Shown here: in pieces, positions 1-13,868 of the stretch
How positions within the stretch are numbered: position 1 is the stretch's first letter
Layout: every line of letters starts with the position of its first letter
The notes under the pieces: generated by a model
Told to the model about the DNA's origin: nothing
What the model saw: only the letters and a program-made list of their open reading frames with translations
Databases searched by the model: none
NCBI GenBank assembly: GCA_016617855.1
Contig: JAECUM010001088.1
Span: forward strand, 22,313 to 86,312
Source of the DNA: Megalonaias nervosa
Lineage: Eukaryota; Mollusca; Bivalvia; Unionida; Unionidae
Reading direction: 5' to 3'
Length of the DNA: 64,000 nucleotides
Translations under genes and position numbers: made by a program

Positions 1-296
1 TCCGCCTCGGATGCAGGAGTTCGTGAGTTGGAACCCCAGCTGAGCCATATCAAAGACTTCTAAAAATGGTACTAACAGCTGCCTTGCTAGGTGCTCAGGA
101 TTAAGAGGTTAGTGTTAGGACTGGCCGGCCTGGTGTCACGATAATGTGACTGGGTAGAACATGGTGCTGCATGTCTGTGGCATGATGCCCCAGTGCTAGA
201 CATCACTATAAACTGCCACACTGCAGACATCATAGCGATATGACTGAAAAATCGTTAAAGCTATGTTAAAAATCCAAATCACACACACACACAGAG
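1..296 (+). mobile_element. SINE family B, 5' end cut by window edge
   Basis: The sequence matches in order, with many small differences, the copy at 22833-23124: a tRNA-like head (only the B-box side is present here), a shared body with a TAATGTGACTGGGT motif and an ATGATGCC motif, and an (AC)n end at 279-293. The tRNA head with A box is visible in the other copy. The divergence suggests an old insertion. Confidence 0.65.
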
Positions 297-1334
297 AAGT
301 TTTTAAACCATTCATTGTTTTACATTTTTAGAAATTTACTTTTTGGGAAATAGCTCGGATTGTAACCTGATGTAAATCAACCACAAAGGCATACTGTTGC
401 AGAAAACCATTGTAATCACTCACCAATATGCCCTTTTCTTTCTCTGTTTGACAAGGAAATCAACTATCTTCATCCTGTGAAATTTTGATACATTTTTCAA
501 GATTCATTCTGCTGTTTTATGAGTGATAAGTTCCATGTCCCCATGCTTCACTATGTTATAAACCTTATATACATTGTATACATTCAATTAACAGTAGTGC
601 AAGAAAATGCATACCATCATGGTGGAGTGGTCAGAATTTTAGACAGAAAATCAAAATGTAACATCAAGTTAAAACTGGATTTTTTTATTCATGCTTTGAA
701 ACAAACTGTAATTAATAACAACACTATTCCAAGCAATTTAGTTACTTTGTACAACATGCACAATGTTGTAGTATAAGAAACAAAGGTCATCAGAAGGCAC
801 TTAAAACAAGATCCACAATCTGCTTAGACCATCCATAGTCCTTATCTGATGGGATTGATGGACATAAATTAGAGGGTTTGGGAATGTTTTAGCTATACAA
901 ACTGCCGAAAGAATGATAAGATTTTGATAAGCTAGCCCTAGTTTACCAGCTGTTTTGGCTTTAGTCTACTACCAACAAGAAATTAGTGTGAAGGATAAAA
1001 TCAAGGAATACACTTTAAAAGTCATCAGTCTTCACTCTTTGAGATAAGAGTGAATCTCAAACATTCCCAGAAGGATTCATCAAGAGACTGGAATGTAATT
1101 AGGAGACTACAAGTCCACACATCACTGATTCTCTGTTAGACAGTTCTGATTATGAATGTACTGGATCTGGACACATGCACACACACCCCCACACCCCACA
1201 CCCCACACACACAGATGGTAATCTGTGGTTATAGTAATGGGGAAAAATGTTAAATCCTATAGTTTGAGGATGGAATCAGGTCTGAAAGAAACTTTGGAGT
1301 AACCTGCCACAGTTGGAAATTCATAATCATTTAC

Positions 1335-1425
1335 CCCTGTCTTTCCTCCATCAAAAATACTTGCCACAATATATAGCTTTTCATGTGCTGATAAATGGTA
1401 TTAAACCCACAAGACCAAACCAAAC
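1335..1425 (+). mobile_element. SINE family A, 3' fragment
   Basis: This fragment matches the 3' end of the family A SINEs (CCTCCA, then TATAGC, TGTGCTGA and ATTAAACCC) and ends in a run of ACCAAACC-like units. The head is missing. Confidence 0.45.
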
Positions 1426-2115
1426 ATTACTTTATTATCATCTGTTTTGTTTGTTGCAATTTTTTACCTTTAATTTTGGAACATAACCAACTTTAATTGG
1501 CATTATATAGCCAGGCTTGTGCTGATGTGATGTTTAACTCTGTACACATAGCACACCTCAATATATAATAGCTATGTCATTACAACACCATTTCTTTTAT
1601 AAGACTGACCATGTAATGGCTTCTGTTCTATTATGTAATAGTGCAATTGCATGTATAATGTACCTCATGTTCACTATCAGGCAGTATACTCCTGGCATCA
1701 TCCATGAACAGTGTTTTAATGAGGAAAATATATATACACTGTTTAAACGTTTTACAAACAATGGACATTGAAGTACTTATGACAAATATAAGAACTGTTT
1801 CAATATTATATAGCAATTTTAGCTGAATGGATTATTACTGATTTCTAAATTGTATTCCTGTAATTTTAAATACAGTCTGTCAAAATGAAGGTTTTACACT
1901 TTTGCAGATTGCTTATAACATTGCAGATTTAAAAAGTTCTTATAATATACTGAGAAAAAATGCAATGTTTGAAGCTCAGAGTTTAAATTTTTAAATAAGT
2001 AACTTTAGTCCTCAGTCAACAGTAGGATAAGAATCACTTATAATTTTATGCAAACCTTTAGTCTATAATTGCTTATTTGAGCCTTGAAGTAGTTTCATGA
2101 AGTAAATCTTTTTGT

Positions 2116-2288
2116 CATGTGTAGTGTTTTATCACATGACATTTAATGTGTTGAGTGTTTTATTACATGACATGTTGAGTATTTTATTACATTTGATCTA
2201 ATATGTTGAGTGTCTTTTATTGCATTTGCTCTAATCTGTTGAGTGTTTTATTACATTTGATGTAATGTGTTGAGTATCTTTTATTACA
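2116..2288 (+). repeat. Degenerate ~35-bp tandem repeat, about 5 units
   Basis: The motif TGTTGAGTGTTTTATTACAT recurs about five times with variable spacing and point differences. It is AT-rich and non-coding. Confidence 0.6.
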
Positions 2289-3689
2289 TGCTATATGTAA
2301 TGTTCATAAATGTCAAGAGCTTTTTATGAAGATTTTTTTTAACAGATACCCTCCAGTCATAATCCCTATCAATACATTAATCAGGATTCATAGCCCAAAA
2401 TAGTACCCAAAGAAAATCAATATTTGCTGGCTAAATAACTATCATTCAATATCATTGCCTTGCTCAGTTTTTGCCCTTAAGTATGACAGTTTTCCAGAGT
2501 TGAGTGGCAGAACGGAAATGATTCATGGAGTAAAATACGGTTAATTTTGTAGTAGCTCATATGGGACCAGTGTCCTTTTGACCTGTCTGTAGGCACAGTT
2601 ACAACTGCGAGAGATTAGTGCAATCTTCCAAGACTGTTATCTGTAGGGTCAGTCTTTTAATATCTTAGGGGTCTCTTCATCATTAACTTCTGCAATAAAA
2701 GTGCAGTTCAGGCAATGGTTGGGAATCATATTCCTTGGTTGATAGCATCTTTGTCCAAGAAGTCTTGCAGATTTTATGGAAGATAGTCCACCTCGGAAAT
2801 GTCTGGTGCCAGTGGACTGCTTCATTCTAATTTTATTCCCTTTAAAGTGTGATTTTATGTTCTTGGTGATTATAGGACTGGTAGTGAGCAGAAAAAGTCA
2901 CTGCCATTCTGCATGACCATTTTTAATTAATTTTTACATTTTTTTTGTTTAACTTTTATTTGGCACCATATAACCATGGTTGTAATGATGTGCTCTTAAA
3001 CACTTTTGCAAAATGTATTATAGGAAGGAAGTTGCATATATTTAATTTCCATCCTGCAGTCTTCATTAAACCTGTTTACATATCGGAAAAATTTTGGATT
3101 AATTTTGGTCTGTATTTATAAGATGGACCAGTGAAATTTGATTTTTAAAATTTGAATTTAAATTTTTAAACTGGTTCAAATGCTCAGGGGTTAGTACCAT
3201 AACTTTGGTTTCTTTATTAATATGAATGGAATGAAATGCATCAGATTTTTGGCATATCAAATTAATAATTACAGTTTTCTTCTTTGACAACACAGAGATC
3301 CTATCTAGTAAATGTGGTGAAAGGGTGGTGGTGGGAATCATCAGATATACTTATTTCCTTAAGTAAAATTTTGCGTTTGTTTTGCAAATGTTGTGTTATG
3401 ATTCTGTGATCATAAACTAAGTAACAGAAAGAAGCAAAACCAACAATTTTTTTTTTAAAAAAAAACCTAACAAATAACTTAATTATCAAAGTTACAAAAT
3501 GAAATTGTAAGAGGAACGTTTTATGACTTGAATCCAAAATAATCCTAAAAGTTCTATTCAGGGCCAAAAGAATCAAATGTTCCAAATGATTTTCAGATCT
3601 TTAAATGCACTGGTCTGCCAGTAGTCCTGATGTATCAAAATGGCATTGTCCAGAACTCCTTTGAATAATTCACAATTTTGGTCTAAAAT

Positions 3690-4225
3690 GATAAATAATT
3701 ATGGTTCTGCCTGGACATGCAATATAGCCAGCACAATGGCCATCTTGAAATCTTTTATCACTACCCATCCTGAATGATTGTTATATCAGTATGGAGAGTT
3801 CATGAAAAGACTTCTTTGATAACAAGTTTGTAGGCTGTGAAAATGATGCTGATATGACATACATTTTAGAAAGCTTGTTACTATTACTTCTGAATGGAAA
3901 TAATATTGACATGAGGTTTTCACCAGAAGGCTTTGTATGATGTCTGTTTAGTCTTAAATGAAAATGTTGCCAATCTGACTTCAGTATGGCTGCCTAGATA
4001 TTCATCTTGAATATCTTACTGTTACTCATCATCAACATATGGTCATATCAGCATGGTGTTTTCACCAAAAGATTTCTAGTTGGTCCTAAATGACAATGGT
4101 ACTCCAATATGGCCACTATGGCTGCTATCTTGAAAATCTTGTTATTGCTACATTACTAAGAGAAAAGTCAAATTAATGTGTTATTTTCACTAGAAGGCTT
4201 CTTTATAACAGTGTTTGATTGATCA
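3690..4225 (+). repeat. ~150-bp tandem family, locus 1 (about 3-4 units)
   Basis: Each unit carries in order an AAATGAAAATGGTGCC-like segment, a TATGGC(T/C)GCCAC-like segment, GCCATCTTGAAAATCTTGTT, then CATGGGGTTTTCACC and GACTTCTTATGATGTCTAG. Units here are diverged. Orientation is the same as at the six other loci. Confidence 0.65.
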
Positions 4226-5261
4226 ATTGAAATGAGTTCACCTGAAGTATATATATGACAGGAGCTGCTAGATCATATACAGGTAGGATTTGCAGATCTT
4301 TTTACTTTTTCTTTATTCCACATTGTTTATTTGATAAAAGAGGTGCAATTAACATGATAATACAAAGGAGTTCAGCATTTTAAATCATTGCAATGATACA
4401 ATGGATACCTCTGCAAGACAGATATTAACACACAATCAGCACTTAATTAGGTTCTCAGAGAAATGCTTGTGGACATAACTACTATGGCAGATTGACACAG
4501 TTTACATTTGAATACAAGAGGGCACATTGATGATTTACATGAAATATGAGATATAATGATTTACTTTATATAATTTTCAACTCTTTCAGTCTTTGTGGCA
4601 AAACCTTCACTTATAAATGAATTGAAGTTCAAAGTCATCTAAACTGGCTTAGGTGGAGGAAAGATGGAGAGAATTGGTTGTAAAGGCAACTGTGGTGCCC
4701 CAACAACCTCTTGGGTTAAGGGATTGATGATGATGAGGGGGAGGAATAAACTATTTTGTGTGTTTCTAAATGTAACTCATTATTTATTCACAATCTGCTT
4801 AATTTCACAAGCCTAACCATGCTTAAAAAAAGATAAAGCTATAGATGTGATGTGATTCAGTGTGAGAGATCAGAAGATATCTATTTAATACCTCACACAT
4901 CTGTTTATTATCAGTCTGTCTCAGTCAGAAGTTTTGCAAGTTTCCAACAAAATGAGTGGTGGCATATCTCACTTTACCTCCCTCAAACTTTGATTCAAAG
5001 AGGCTGAAAGTTGAAGTTATTGCTACTAATTAGGGTTGGATCAGCATTTGAAATGTTTATGATTTTTCTATGCCTCTATCAACAGGTTAATGAAGTGTTT
5101 ACACCTGATGCTATTAAACCAATTGTTTGTGTAAGAACTTGGATTTTATGATGCATTACTGTATAGCTGGTATTTTTTTGCATGCTTCTAATTTTTAGTT
5201 GAGCTTGTTGTAAGGCCAGATAACTTGTGATGTGGTCTTGCTTCCAGTTAGCATAAAAGCA

Positions 5262-5772
5262 TTTAAAATAAACATTTCAGGTGGCACCCTGTCATAAAGG
5301 CGTTTAAAATATTCATTTTTAGGCACCACCCTGGCTTAAAGGTCGTTAAAATATACAAATTTTACCTTTGAAATGTACACATTTTCAGGCAGTACCATTG
5401 TATAAAGGCCTGTAAAAGATACAACATTTTCAAGCAGTACCATTGTATAAAGGCCTGTAAAAGATACAACATTTTCAGGCAGTACCATTGTATAAAGGCC
5501 TGTAAAAGATACAACATTTTCAGGCAGTACCATTGTATAAAGGCCTGTAAAAGATACAACATTTTCAGGCAGTGCCATTGTATAAAGGCCTGAAAAAAAT
5601 ACATTTTCAGGCAGTACCATTATATAAAGGCCTTTAAAAGATACAACATTTTCAGGCAGTACCATTGTATAAAGGCCTTAAAAGATACAACATTTTCAAG
5701 CAGCACCCTGTCATAAAGGCCTTTAAAAGGTACATTTTCTGGCAGCACCCTGGCATAAAGGCCTTTAAAATG
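5262..5772 (+). repeat. 45-bp minisatellite, about 11 units
   Basis: The unit contains TTTTCAGGCAGTACCATTG and TATAAAGGCCTGTAAAAGA. The central units (5380-5690) are nearly identical, and the outer ones grade into diverged forms such as CACCCTGTCATAAAGGC. Homogeneous centre and decayed edges are typical of an array evolving by unequal exchange or slippage. The open frame of 109 codons on the minus strand is a by-product of the 45-bp period. Confidence 0.9.
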
Positions 5773-7842
5773 TGCACATGATGCTGACTTACCATTCAGT
5801 CTGGCCATCACTGCTCAAAACAGAAACCTTTATACAACTTTTCAAAAACTTTTCAACAGATTAAAATTGACCAAGTTTGACAGAGGCATCCTAACATTAA
5901 GGCCTTCAGTTTATATGTACTTGCCATCCAATATGGCTGCACCCCCTATACCATCCAACCTTCCAGGCAGTGTTGGGATGTTTTTGAGACTTAAACGTGA
6001 ATTTGTGATCCCACTGTGTGTTGGTGCAGTTGAGAGGAAGTTAATTACACATCGAAGTCTATAGGAAAATAACGCAAGTTAAAATCTGAATAGAATCAGT
6101 TTTTAATGAAATACTTAATATACTTTCAAACAAAACATAGCTGTTAACCTTGGCATTGTCATATATAATTAGTGTACAATCACACATGTGAGCATAATGA
6201 CAAACACATATACATTTATACATTAAATAAACAAATATATGCACCACATTGTGATCTAGCTGATATGCTGTATACCCCCTCCCCTGTTTTACTTTTAAAT
6301 AATGTTTGCTTAAAAACAGCTGAACATAGTTTGATAAAAAAATTTAATGAAAGGTTTTGTGGCATGAAGGCTTTTGAAATTCTATACATTTGATTGGATC
6401 ATCCAGTATATGGCAGTGATTATGAAAAGTTGAAAGAAATCTTCTGAAATTACTCCCCCAAAATGTCAGATTTAAGCCATATTTGATACTGAGAATTGTA
6501 GCACAAAGGCCTTTAAGTGACAGTGAAATTTGGGGAAAAAAATATAACCAAAATAACAAGGACATGTTAATGGAACAACAGTAAACATTCCTTTGGAATT
6601 GGTTCAAAACTTCTTGAGATAATTAGGTTTTAAAAATTTCAGAGATAACTGGCCAATTTATTATTCCTGAGTTTTAAAGCTGTCATGGAAGAGATGAAGA
6701 TTTAAAAGATGTTTAAAAATGACCTTGTAGAAAACAATTTAAGGAGAATATTGGTGTAACTTTTAAGCAGAAAGATGTTAAAGGCAGTGCTATACATTCA
6801 TAAAGTTATTTGGCACATTTAGTGAACTTTAAAAGATTTAAAATGAAATTAATTTCTTACCTTCTCATCTGTGTTATGTAATAGACCTTCCTATTCATAT
6901 ATCACTAGACATGTTTGAAATGTTATGCTACAAGAGATTTTTCTCATTCATTTCTCCTGAATTCATAAATTTAATCTTCTTAAAAACTAAATGTAATCTT
7001 CCATTTGTGTTGGTAAAATAAATAATGTATATTCCTTCTCAGTTACAGAGGTATTGATCTGAAACTGAATTTTAATTTAAAAGGACTTTATTGCAAACAA
7101 AACAAACAGAATGAGGACTAAAGTGTTGTAAGAGAAAATTAAAATTTTTTCAGATTAGTGTTCTTCATCTGTGATATCATCAATATCAGGAAAAGATAAT
7201 AAGTTTGAGATGAGTAATCTCCCCAGAAAAGTCTTTAAGGATTGTTCTTGAATAAGGCATTTTACTCAGCTTGTCTTAGTGCAACATGCCTGTCATGTGT
7301 TGTTGTGCCCACCCACTCCCATGCCAGATAAAACCAAATGTTAATTTGCAACCAGTAAAGTCTCCACAGTATGATGAATGTATGGACTATTTAAAAAGGG
7401 AGATTTTGTATCACCTGGTTTAGAATGAACAGTCAAACCTATTTAAGGCCATGTGACTTATTATGGTCACCTGTGGATATTAACTTGGTCCCATCACCTC
7501 TTTCTTAAAATGTTCTGTAGACCTGCTCATTGTAGTCAGTCATCACCACTGAGTGTCCCAAAATGTATTTTTTCTTTCTTTAATAGTCAGATTGGCATAA
7601 ATCTATCCATTTTTTTGTCTTGAAGGATAAGAAGTTGAAGGTTGTTTTACTGTTTGAAGTACACTAATCAACACCCACCCCCCACCCCCCAACACCCACA
7701 CCCCCACACACATACACAGAGTTCTGAATATTGCTTCAGCTTCCTCCTGATGATTCTTTCTTTCCTTTCATCATATATGTTTTGGTAGATGACCTTCTTA
7801 GGTGATGCTACATCCATATATAAAGGCCACTTGTTTATAGAC

Positions 7843-8231
7843 CAGAGGTTCTAAAACTTGTATGCAGAACTAGTGGTCTGTGAGCTCCATGCAGATGGTT
7901 CAAGGAAACATTGTGGAACAGTCGACAACATGAACTTTGCTGAAAAAAAACAAACAGGTTTACCCATCACATTAGAAGGGAAAGACCACTCTGATATTAA
8001 AATACGAGTTGTGTGCTTTTATTTGTAGATCAAAAAATGTTAATTATTATCAAGTTCTTTTATACACTGATCTTTTATGCAAAGTGCTTTTACAGTAGTT
8101 AGGTAATGGCAACAACAGGAAAGATCATTAAGTGGTTTGCTGAGAACCTCAGCAATCAGTAAGTGGTTTGCCTTGACCCACCACAATGTTCAAGTACATG
8201 TAGTTGGCAAAAAATGGTTTGAGAACCACTG
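7843..8231 (+). mobile_element. Non-autonomous hAT-like element (389 bp)
   Basis: The left end is CAGAGGTTCTAAAACTTG and the right end reads in reverse complement as CAGTGGTTCTCAAACC, the hAT-type terminal pattern. The flanks are TTATAGAC (7835-7842) and CTATAGAC (8232-8239), an 8-bp duplication matching at 7 of 8 bases. There is no transposase frame. Strand is arbitrary. Confidence 0.8.
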
Positions 8232-9117
8232 CTATAGACTATTTTTGGCAAGTCCTTAAGGCGAACATTGTACAAAGGTTTGACTACCTTTCTCCAATAA
8301 ATGTATTTTAGATCATCACTTGATGTGTTCTGCAGTATATTTATGAATTTGTATTTGATGCAGTACATCGGATCATGTGGTTGAATTGGTTCTTGTATTT
8401 AAATATGTACATAGTTAGAACTTCAGTGAAAGAACTTTCATGTGAAAGGTCTATGCTGGTGGATTTCCCTACGTTAGAAATATATAAAAGAATTCTTCAT
8501 ATAACGGATTGGGCTTAAGAAAGTTATTTGTAGATAGTCATGGTGGAGACTAGAGAATCTGCCTTTAATTCCCATAAATCCATCTGCCATGAAAAAGCTA
8601 GATTTATTGGTTCTGGATATACCACACCAATCATACAAATGGATTCGAATTTGTAAACTTATGATGAATTGATGGTTATTTTGCTCAAGGGAATTTTGAG
8701 TAGGCATTTATTTTTCATAATCTCTTCAAGAGATGATTGCTTTTAGAAATACATCGTGAATTCTTCCTGAATTGGAAATTCATTTTTGAATTACATGGCC
8801 CACTTTGTTTGCTTGGATAATAATTGAAGAAATTCGTCCATTTTAATTGCATTGTGAAGTCTTAAATTGTTATATTAGTCTTGCAGTTAATGCAAATAGG
8901 AAGTTAATGTTGTTCATTTGGATAATCCAATTCTTAGACATATTGCCGGCTTATTTATCTGTTGACTTGTATTAGAAAATAACATTCATTTCAATGAAAT
9001 TCATTGTATTAAGCATTAAAGGAACTGGATTTTTCAAACATGAAAATTGCATGGAATATCCATAGTTTGTTGTTAATATAATTTTGTAGATGTGACACTG
9101 TTGTTTCTATTACCACA

Positions 9118-9322
9118 TATACCAACTTTTTAAGTTGCATCCAACTGCAGACTACATAGAGTCATATCTATCACATAGTGCACCAGCAGATCTGGGTTTG
9201 TCAAGTTTGTCCGGAGTGGTCATTGCAACAAACAACATAGACCCAAATCTGCAGAAACATTATGCATTGGCAGATCAGGGTATATGTTGTATGCAGCTAG
9301 AAGGAAGTATATACTGTAGTCC
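9118..9322. mobile_element. Double-hairpin MITE, diverged copy 1
   Basis: The copy contains the family's AGCAGATCTGGGT, AACAAACAACATAGACCC and TGGCAGATCAGGG segments in order, with eroded outer termini. The family structure is described at 23892-24097. Confidence 0.6.
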
Positions 9323-10777
9323 TTATCATTAATAAAGAATTTTTTCTTTGGTTGATGTAGCCTCTGATAGCCAGGGGTTCTGTTCGAAATGACTTTCTAG
9401 AAAAGGGGGAGGGGGACATTGAATTGGGCATATCTGGCCATCCTATCAATCTATCTGTCTTTCTGTCCTTCTGGCTGTCCGTCATACATGGTCATCCAAT
9501 CCATTTTTGTTTTCAGCACAAATCCTTTAATTATTATTGGAGTTTGGCCACATTTGATATGAAGCTAGATATACTGGCTGAACTTGATTATCAACATTTT
9601 ATGTCATCATTTAGCATTCATAGCTCATGATTGTCAGCCCAACCCCTAGTTATTGCTCCTGACAAGGTAACAATAATACAACATGTTCATGTTTATTACA
9701 TTTATTAACTTCTTTCCAAAATTCAAATAAAGTATGGTCAATGAAATGTGAACAAATAACAGCACAAGCTGATGTTTAAGTGGAGAAATTGGCTTATTGT
9801 GTCATCATTGCAGGCTCACTGCAGGTCATCATCTTTCAGGCTTTTGTTTGTTGCTGCCCAGAAATGACGTGCCTTGATTGAATGAACAATTGATCCCAGC
9901 ATCTATTCTTGCACTAATGTTATTAATGCTATTTTCTTATGCTCCATTAAATGCCATTTTACTCTCAAACTATCATTTCCGTCTGAAGGCCAACCAACAA
10001 AACCAGAACAATCTGTATCTATAATGTCATTATTTGCCAACCGTTGGTGTTGATGCTTTTTATTTAAGTCTGAATAGCAGTGAGGAAAAACGGACTCTAA
10101 TAAGTGCAACCGGAACAGAGTAATGAAATTTGTTATACTACAACCAATGGTACAAAGGACATTCCATTGAATGCTGCTGCTTTCCATCACTGAACCTGCT
10201 GCTGTCATCAATAGATACAAATTTGTCCCATTCTTGGCAGGGTTGCCTCAGCTTAGCAGAATAAGCTGAATTAATTCAATGGCCAGCAATCAGGATAGTT
10301 CGGAAGTGCAGATTCTACGAGGATACAAACTGCATTAAATCAATGACAGAGCTATATGAGAATGTCATTGACAAGAAATGAAAAATATTTCCTCACTTGT
10401 TGAAAGGAAAAGTGTTCATAAATCATAAGAGACTGCTTTCATGCAGCAGACTTCTAGCATGTTTGTACATCATAGCTAGAATGGCTGCAACCAACAGTTG
10501 ATGCTGTCCTGGTTACCTGCTGAAATAATCCATTTCTAACCCAGCCTGTAAGTATGTATAGGAATTTTGAACAAGTTCATCTGAAGAAGCAACTTCTGGA
10601 GATACTAATTTTGCGAAGATCTGTTTCTCTTCAATTTTTGTCTGTATTTATAATAACAGTACTATTAATACATAATATTTCTGATAGTCTCTTTATTTAT
10701 TTCAGTGCTAATTGTTTTGGGGATATTGTTGTATTTCAGATCAATCATCTTCACAAGTATAAAGCTTTATATGTATA

Positions 10778-10878
<101 letters not shown>

Positions 10879-11645
10879 TGATAATAATATTTATTATTAG
10901 TTATTATTATTATTATTAGTTATAATTATTATTAGTAGTATTCAGTTAGTATTGATATGCCTAAATTTGGAGAATCATTTGTCTGTATTTTAGACCTCGG
11001 ATAAATTTGCATATTCCAACAATATTTGATTTGGAATTAAGCTTTGTGAAAAGACACAGGTATGTCATCAAGATTTTATTATCTTTCCACACAAAAAAAC
11101 CCACCAATATATAAAGATGATAACATCAAAAGTGCCATATTTATGAACAGACTGTATGCTAGATTGTTGTAAAGAGCTCCCTTTACTGTATTGTAAATAA
11201 TTACGATGTCCTCAAGAGGGCAGTTTTTGTGAATATTGATTCCATAAAATTGATTTGTATCTGCCATTATTAACAAGAGAGATGTTTTTACAGCAAGAGT
11301 ATTGATTTGTGTGGTTAGTTTTTTTTTGCTGGGAAATGCAAGAGAAATTAAAAGTCCTAGTTTCAACTGCCAGGATATCTATCATACCATTACCTCAAAT
11401 AGTGTGAATGCCTTTTTGATTAAAATTGAGACATGACAGACACCTATACGAAATCAAGTTCTGTTGACCTTTTGATTGTTAAATAAAATTACCCCTTTCA
11501 CATTAAGAAAGTGGAAAATGTAATTTGGAACATATCGTTTCTAATGATAAACTTACATGCAATGTTTTATCTGATAATAAAGTAAAGAATTCTGAAGGTC
11601 ATCAGAACATGAAATCATCAAGACTGTCTGATTTGCCATATACAG

Positions 11646-11848
11646 TATACTCGCTTATCAGTTGAGTCAAACTGCAAACAACATAGATCCTGATCTGTCA
11701 AGGCAAAATGTGCCTGCAGATCAGCGTCTGTGTTGTTGATTCTACTGATTACTCCTAACAAACTGCACAGGCCCAGATCTGCTAGCACATTATGCAATGG
11801 CAGATCTGGGTCTGTTCAGTTTGCATTTGGACTCGTAATCGAGTATAT
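11646..11848. mobile_element. Double-hairpin MITE, copy 2
   Basis: The termini are TATACTCGCTTATCAG and, inverted, TACTCGATTACGAG. Between them are the two internal hairpins of the family around ATCCTGATCTG/CAGATCAGCGT and CAGATCTGC/GCAGATCTG. There is no open frame. Confidence 0.8.
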
Positions 11849-12825
11849 ATAGTACTTATTATAAGTAGATCTTGAGTTTAATCTGATTCTGTAGATACAT
11901 ATTGGACTGTTAGACTTAGCCTTATGTTATTGATTCCATTAATTAGTAAATAACATATACACATTATCCACATCAGACTGGGTCTTCGACTTTTTTCAGT
12001 TAGATGTGTGCTGTTGATGGAAAATTACTGTCAGTTCTAGGTCATGAATGACCCAAAAAGTGGTTGCAAAATCTAAAAATCCATGGAGATGTAGTGAATA
12101 TCTAGGAAGTTTCATCAATTATGCAAGTTGTCATTTTGAATTTTATATAGATTCAACTGTTTCAAAAATGGCTGATAAATTTCCTGATTTGGTGTTAAGG
12201 ATTAATCAAGCACAGTAAGGAACCAAAAGTATATTACCTACTTAAAAATCCAGCAAGATTGACAGTTTAAAAAAAGCACTGACGCTATATAACTGTTTGG
12301 ATTTAGAAAGATTTTTTGGGGATTTATTGCACCAGACCATGATTCAATAAAATTGAGGCTTAGAATAAGATGATCTTGAGTACCTTTTACACATCTGCCA
12401 CAGGGAAGACTGTAGTATGTTGTTTTCTCTCATTCCATATGTCTGTGTTAACCAGTTTTATTACTAGCTTGCAGTTTTGGCAATGAAAGGTGTCCTGATA
12501 AAAACGTCAGAGGTCAAGATTACCAATTGGAAGAAAAAAAGGATTTCTGCACAGTTAGTTATACATCAAAGTCATGGACCAAAGTGTGCATAGTTTGTAC
12601 TTAAGGTGTAGGGTATTCTATTTCTTTTATTTATATCTATTTTTAACCAATGTTATGCATCCTTCTGCAACATATTGCAATTTCAAATATATAATAATGC
12701 TTTTTGACTTTGGGATACTTCTGCCATTATGTTTGAAAAGATAACTATCCATTTATTTTCCTTGTCATCCTCTGTTGAAATCCCTTATTAATACTTTTCA
12801 CATCCAGATTTGATGCCTAACTGAT

Positions 12826-12965
12826 TATAGACCAGAAGAACTTGTGAAGTGTCTTGTTCTTTGTCAGTTGTTCAGCGTTAATTGACCATGTGTATTATCG
12901 CTATTCCACCTAAACAACTTGGACGATTGCCATGAAACTTTTGTTATGTGACTTAAGGCTCGTAT
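12826..12965 (+). repeat. Leader segment of the ~150-bp family (locus 2)
   Basis: The segment contains TATAGACCAGAAGAACTTGT and later GATTGCCATGAAACTT, which also occur at 22632, 32740, 38476 and 60421, each time upstream of ~150-bp units. Here the leader is separated from its array by about 0.9 kb (12966-13868) that shows no recognisable feature and may be an insertion. Confidence 0.6.
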
Positions 12966-13868
12966 AAAGTAACAAAGAGAAGAGTGAAGCCAGCAAGCTT
13001 TGTAAAGTTTAACAGAATAATTTATTTCCCTAGAAAACAAGGAAAAATATGAAAAAGGACTTACAGTTTGTGAATCTAATCCAAAAACTAATCCTAGAAT
13101 TTAAAAATACAAGTCCTATCACTAAAAAGTTCTAAATGAATCAAAGTTCGAATCCCGATGAAGTTCCAATATGGAAGGCAATGATTTCAGGTGAGGTTGT
13201 TGTACTGACGCCAAGTTTCTCTCGTTGAATCACAATTTATAATGTTCCAGTTTAGAATTCCAGAATAATTTCCACTAAATGTCTTTGTCCAAGAATTTTG
13301 ATGAAGAAGAGCACTTGTATGTTTTCCAGAGAATATAAATTATTAAATCTAAAAAATAGAAGAATTTTAAATCAAACTGACATCAACATTAAAAAAACAC
13401 CTTGAGCTCTAAAGGTGTAAAATACAACTGACTGAAAACATTATAAACACCTGTTTTAACCCTCAATTTTAGATCACATGGTGGAGTCATGTGGTCACTT
13501 AACTCAAACAATGCAGTAAAATAATATGTCAATTAGCGCATAGGCTAGTGTGGCCTTAGCTAAGAATCAATGGTTCCCAAATGAATTTAAAAAAAGTTTG
13601 TTTACAACTGAGCTGACGCAAGCTAAAAATGACCTTGATTATGACCAGTGATTTTCACTCAGTGTTTACGAATTCAGAACCAAGGTCAAGAACTAGGTCA
13701 GCTAAAAATATAATGTAGCAATACACTGCGTGTTTATCAGGTCAAAACAGAAAACTGAATTTTCCAAAAAAGTCATCCAGTGAATAAAGCTATTAAAATA
13801 ACATGTAATGAAAATAAAAATGAAATAAAAATTTTTAAACTAGCACACAAGTAATTTAATTACATATA

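Noticed and set aside
5336..5811. Met-Val-Leu-Pro-Glu-Asn-type repeat protein on the minus strand
   Set aside because: Three overlapping frames come from one 45-bp minisatellite; none has supporting context.
12966..13868. 0.9-kb segment between leader and array as a defined transposon
   Set aside because: It is probably an insertion, but I could not find inverted ends or a target duplication.
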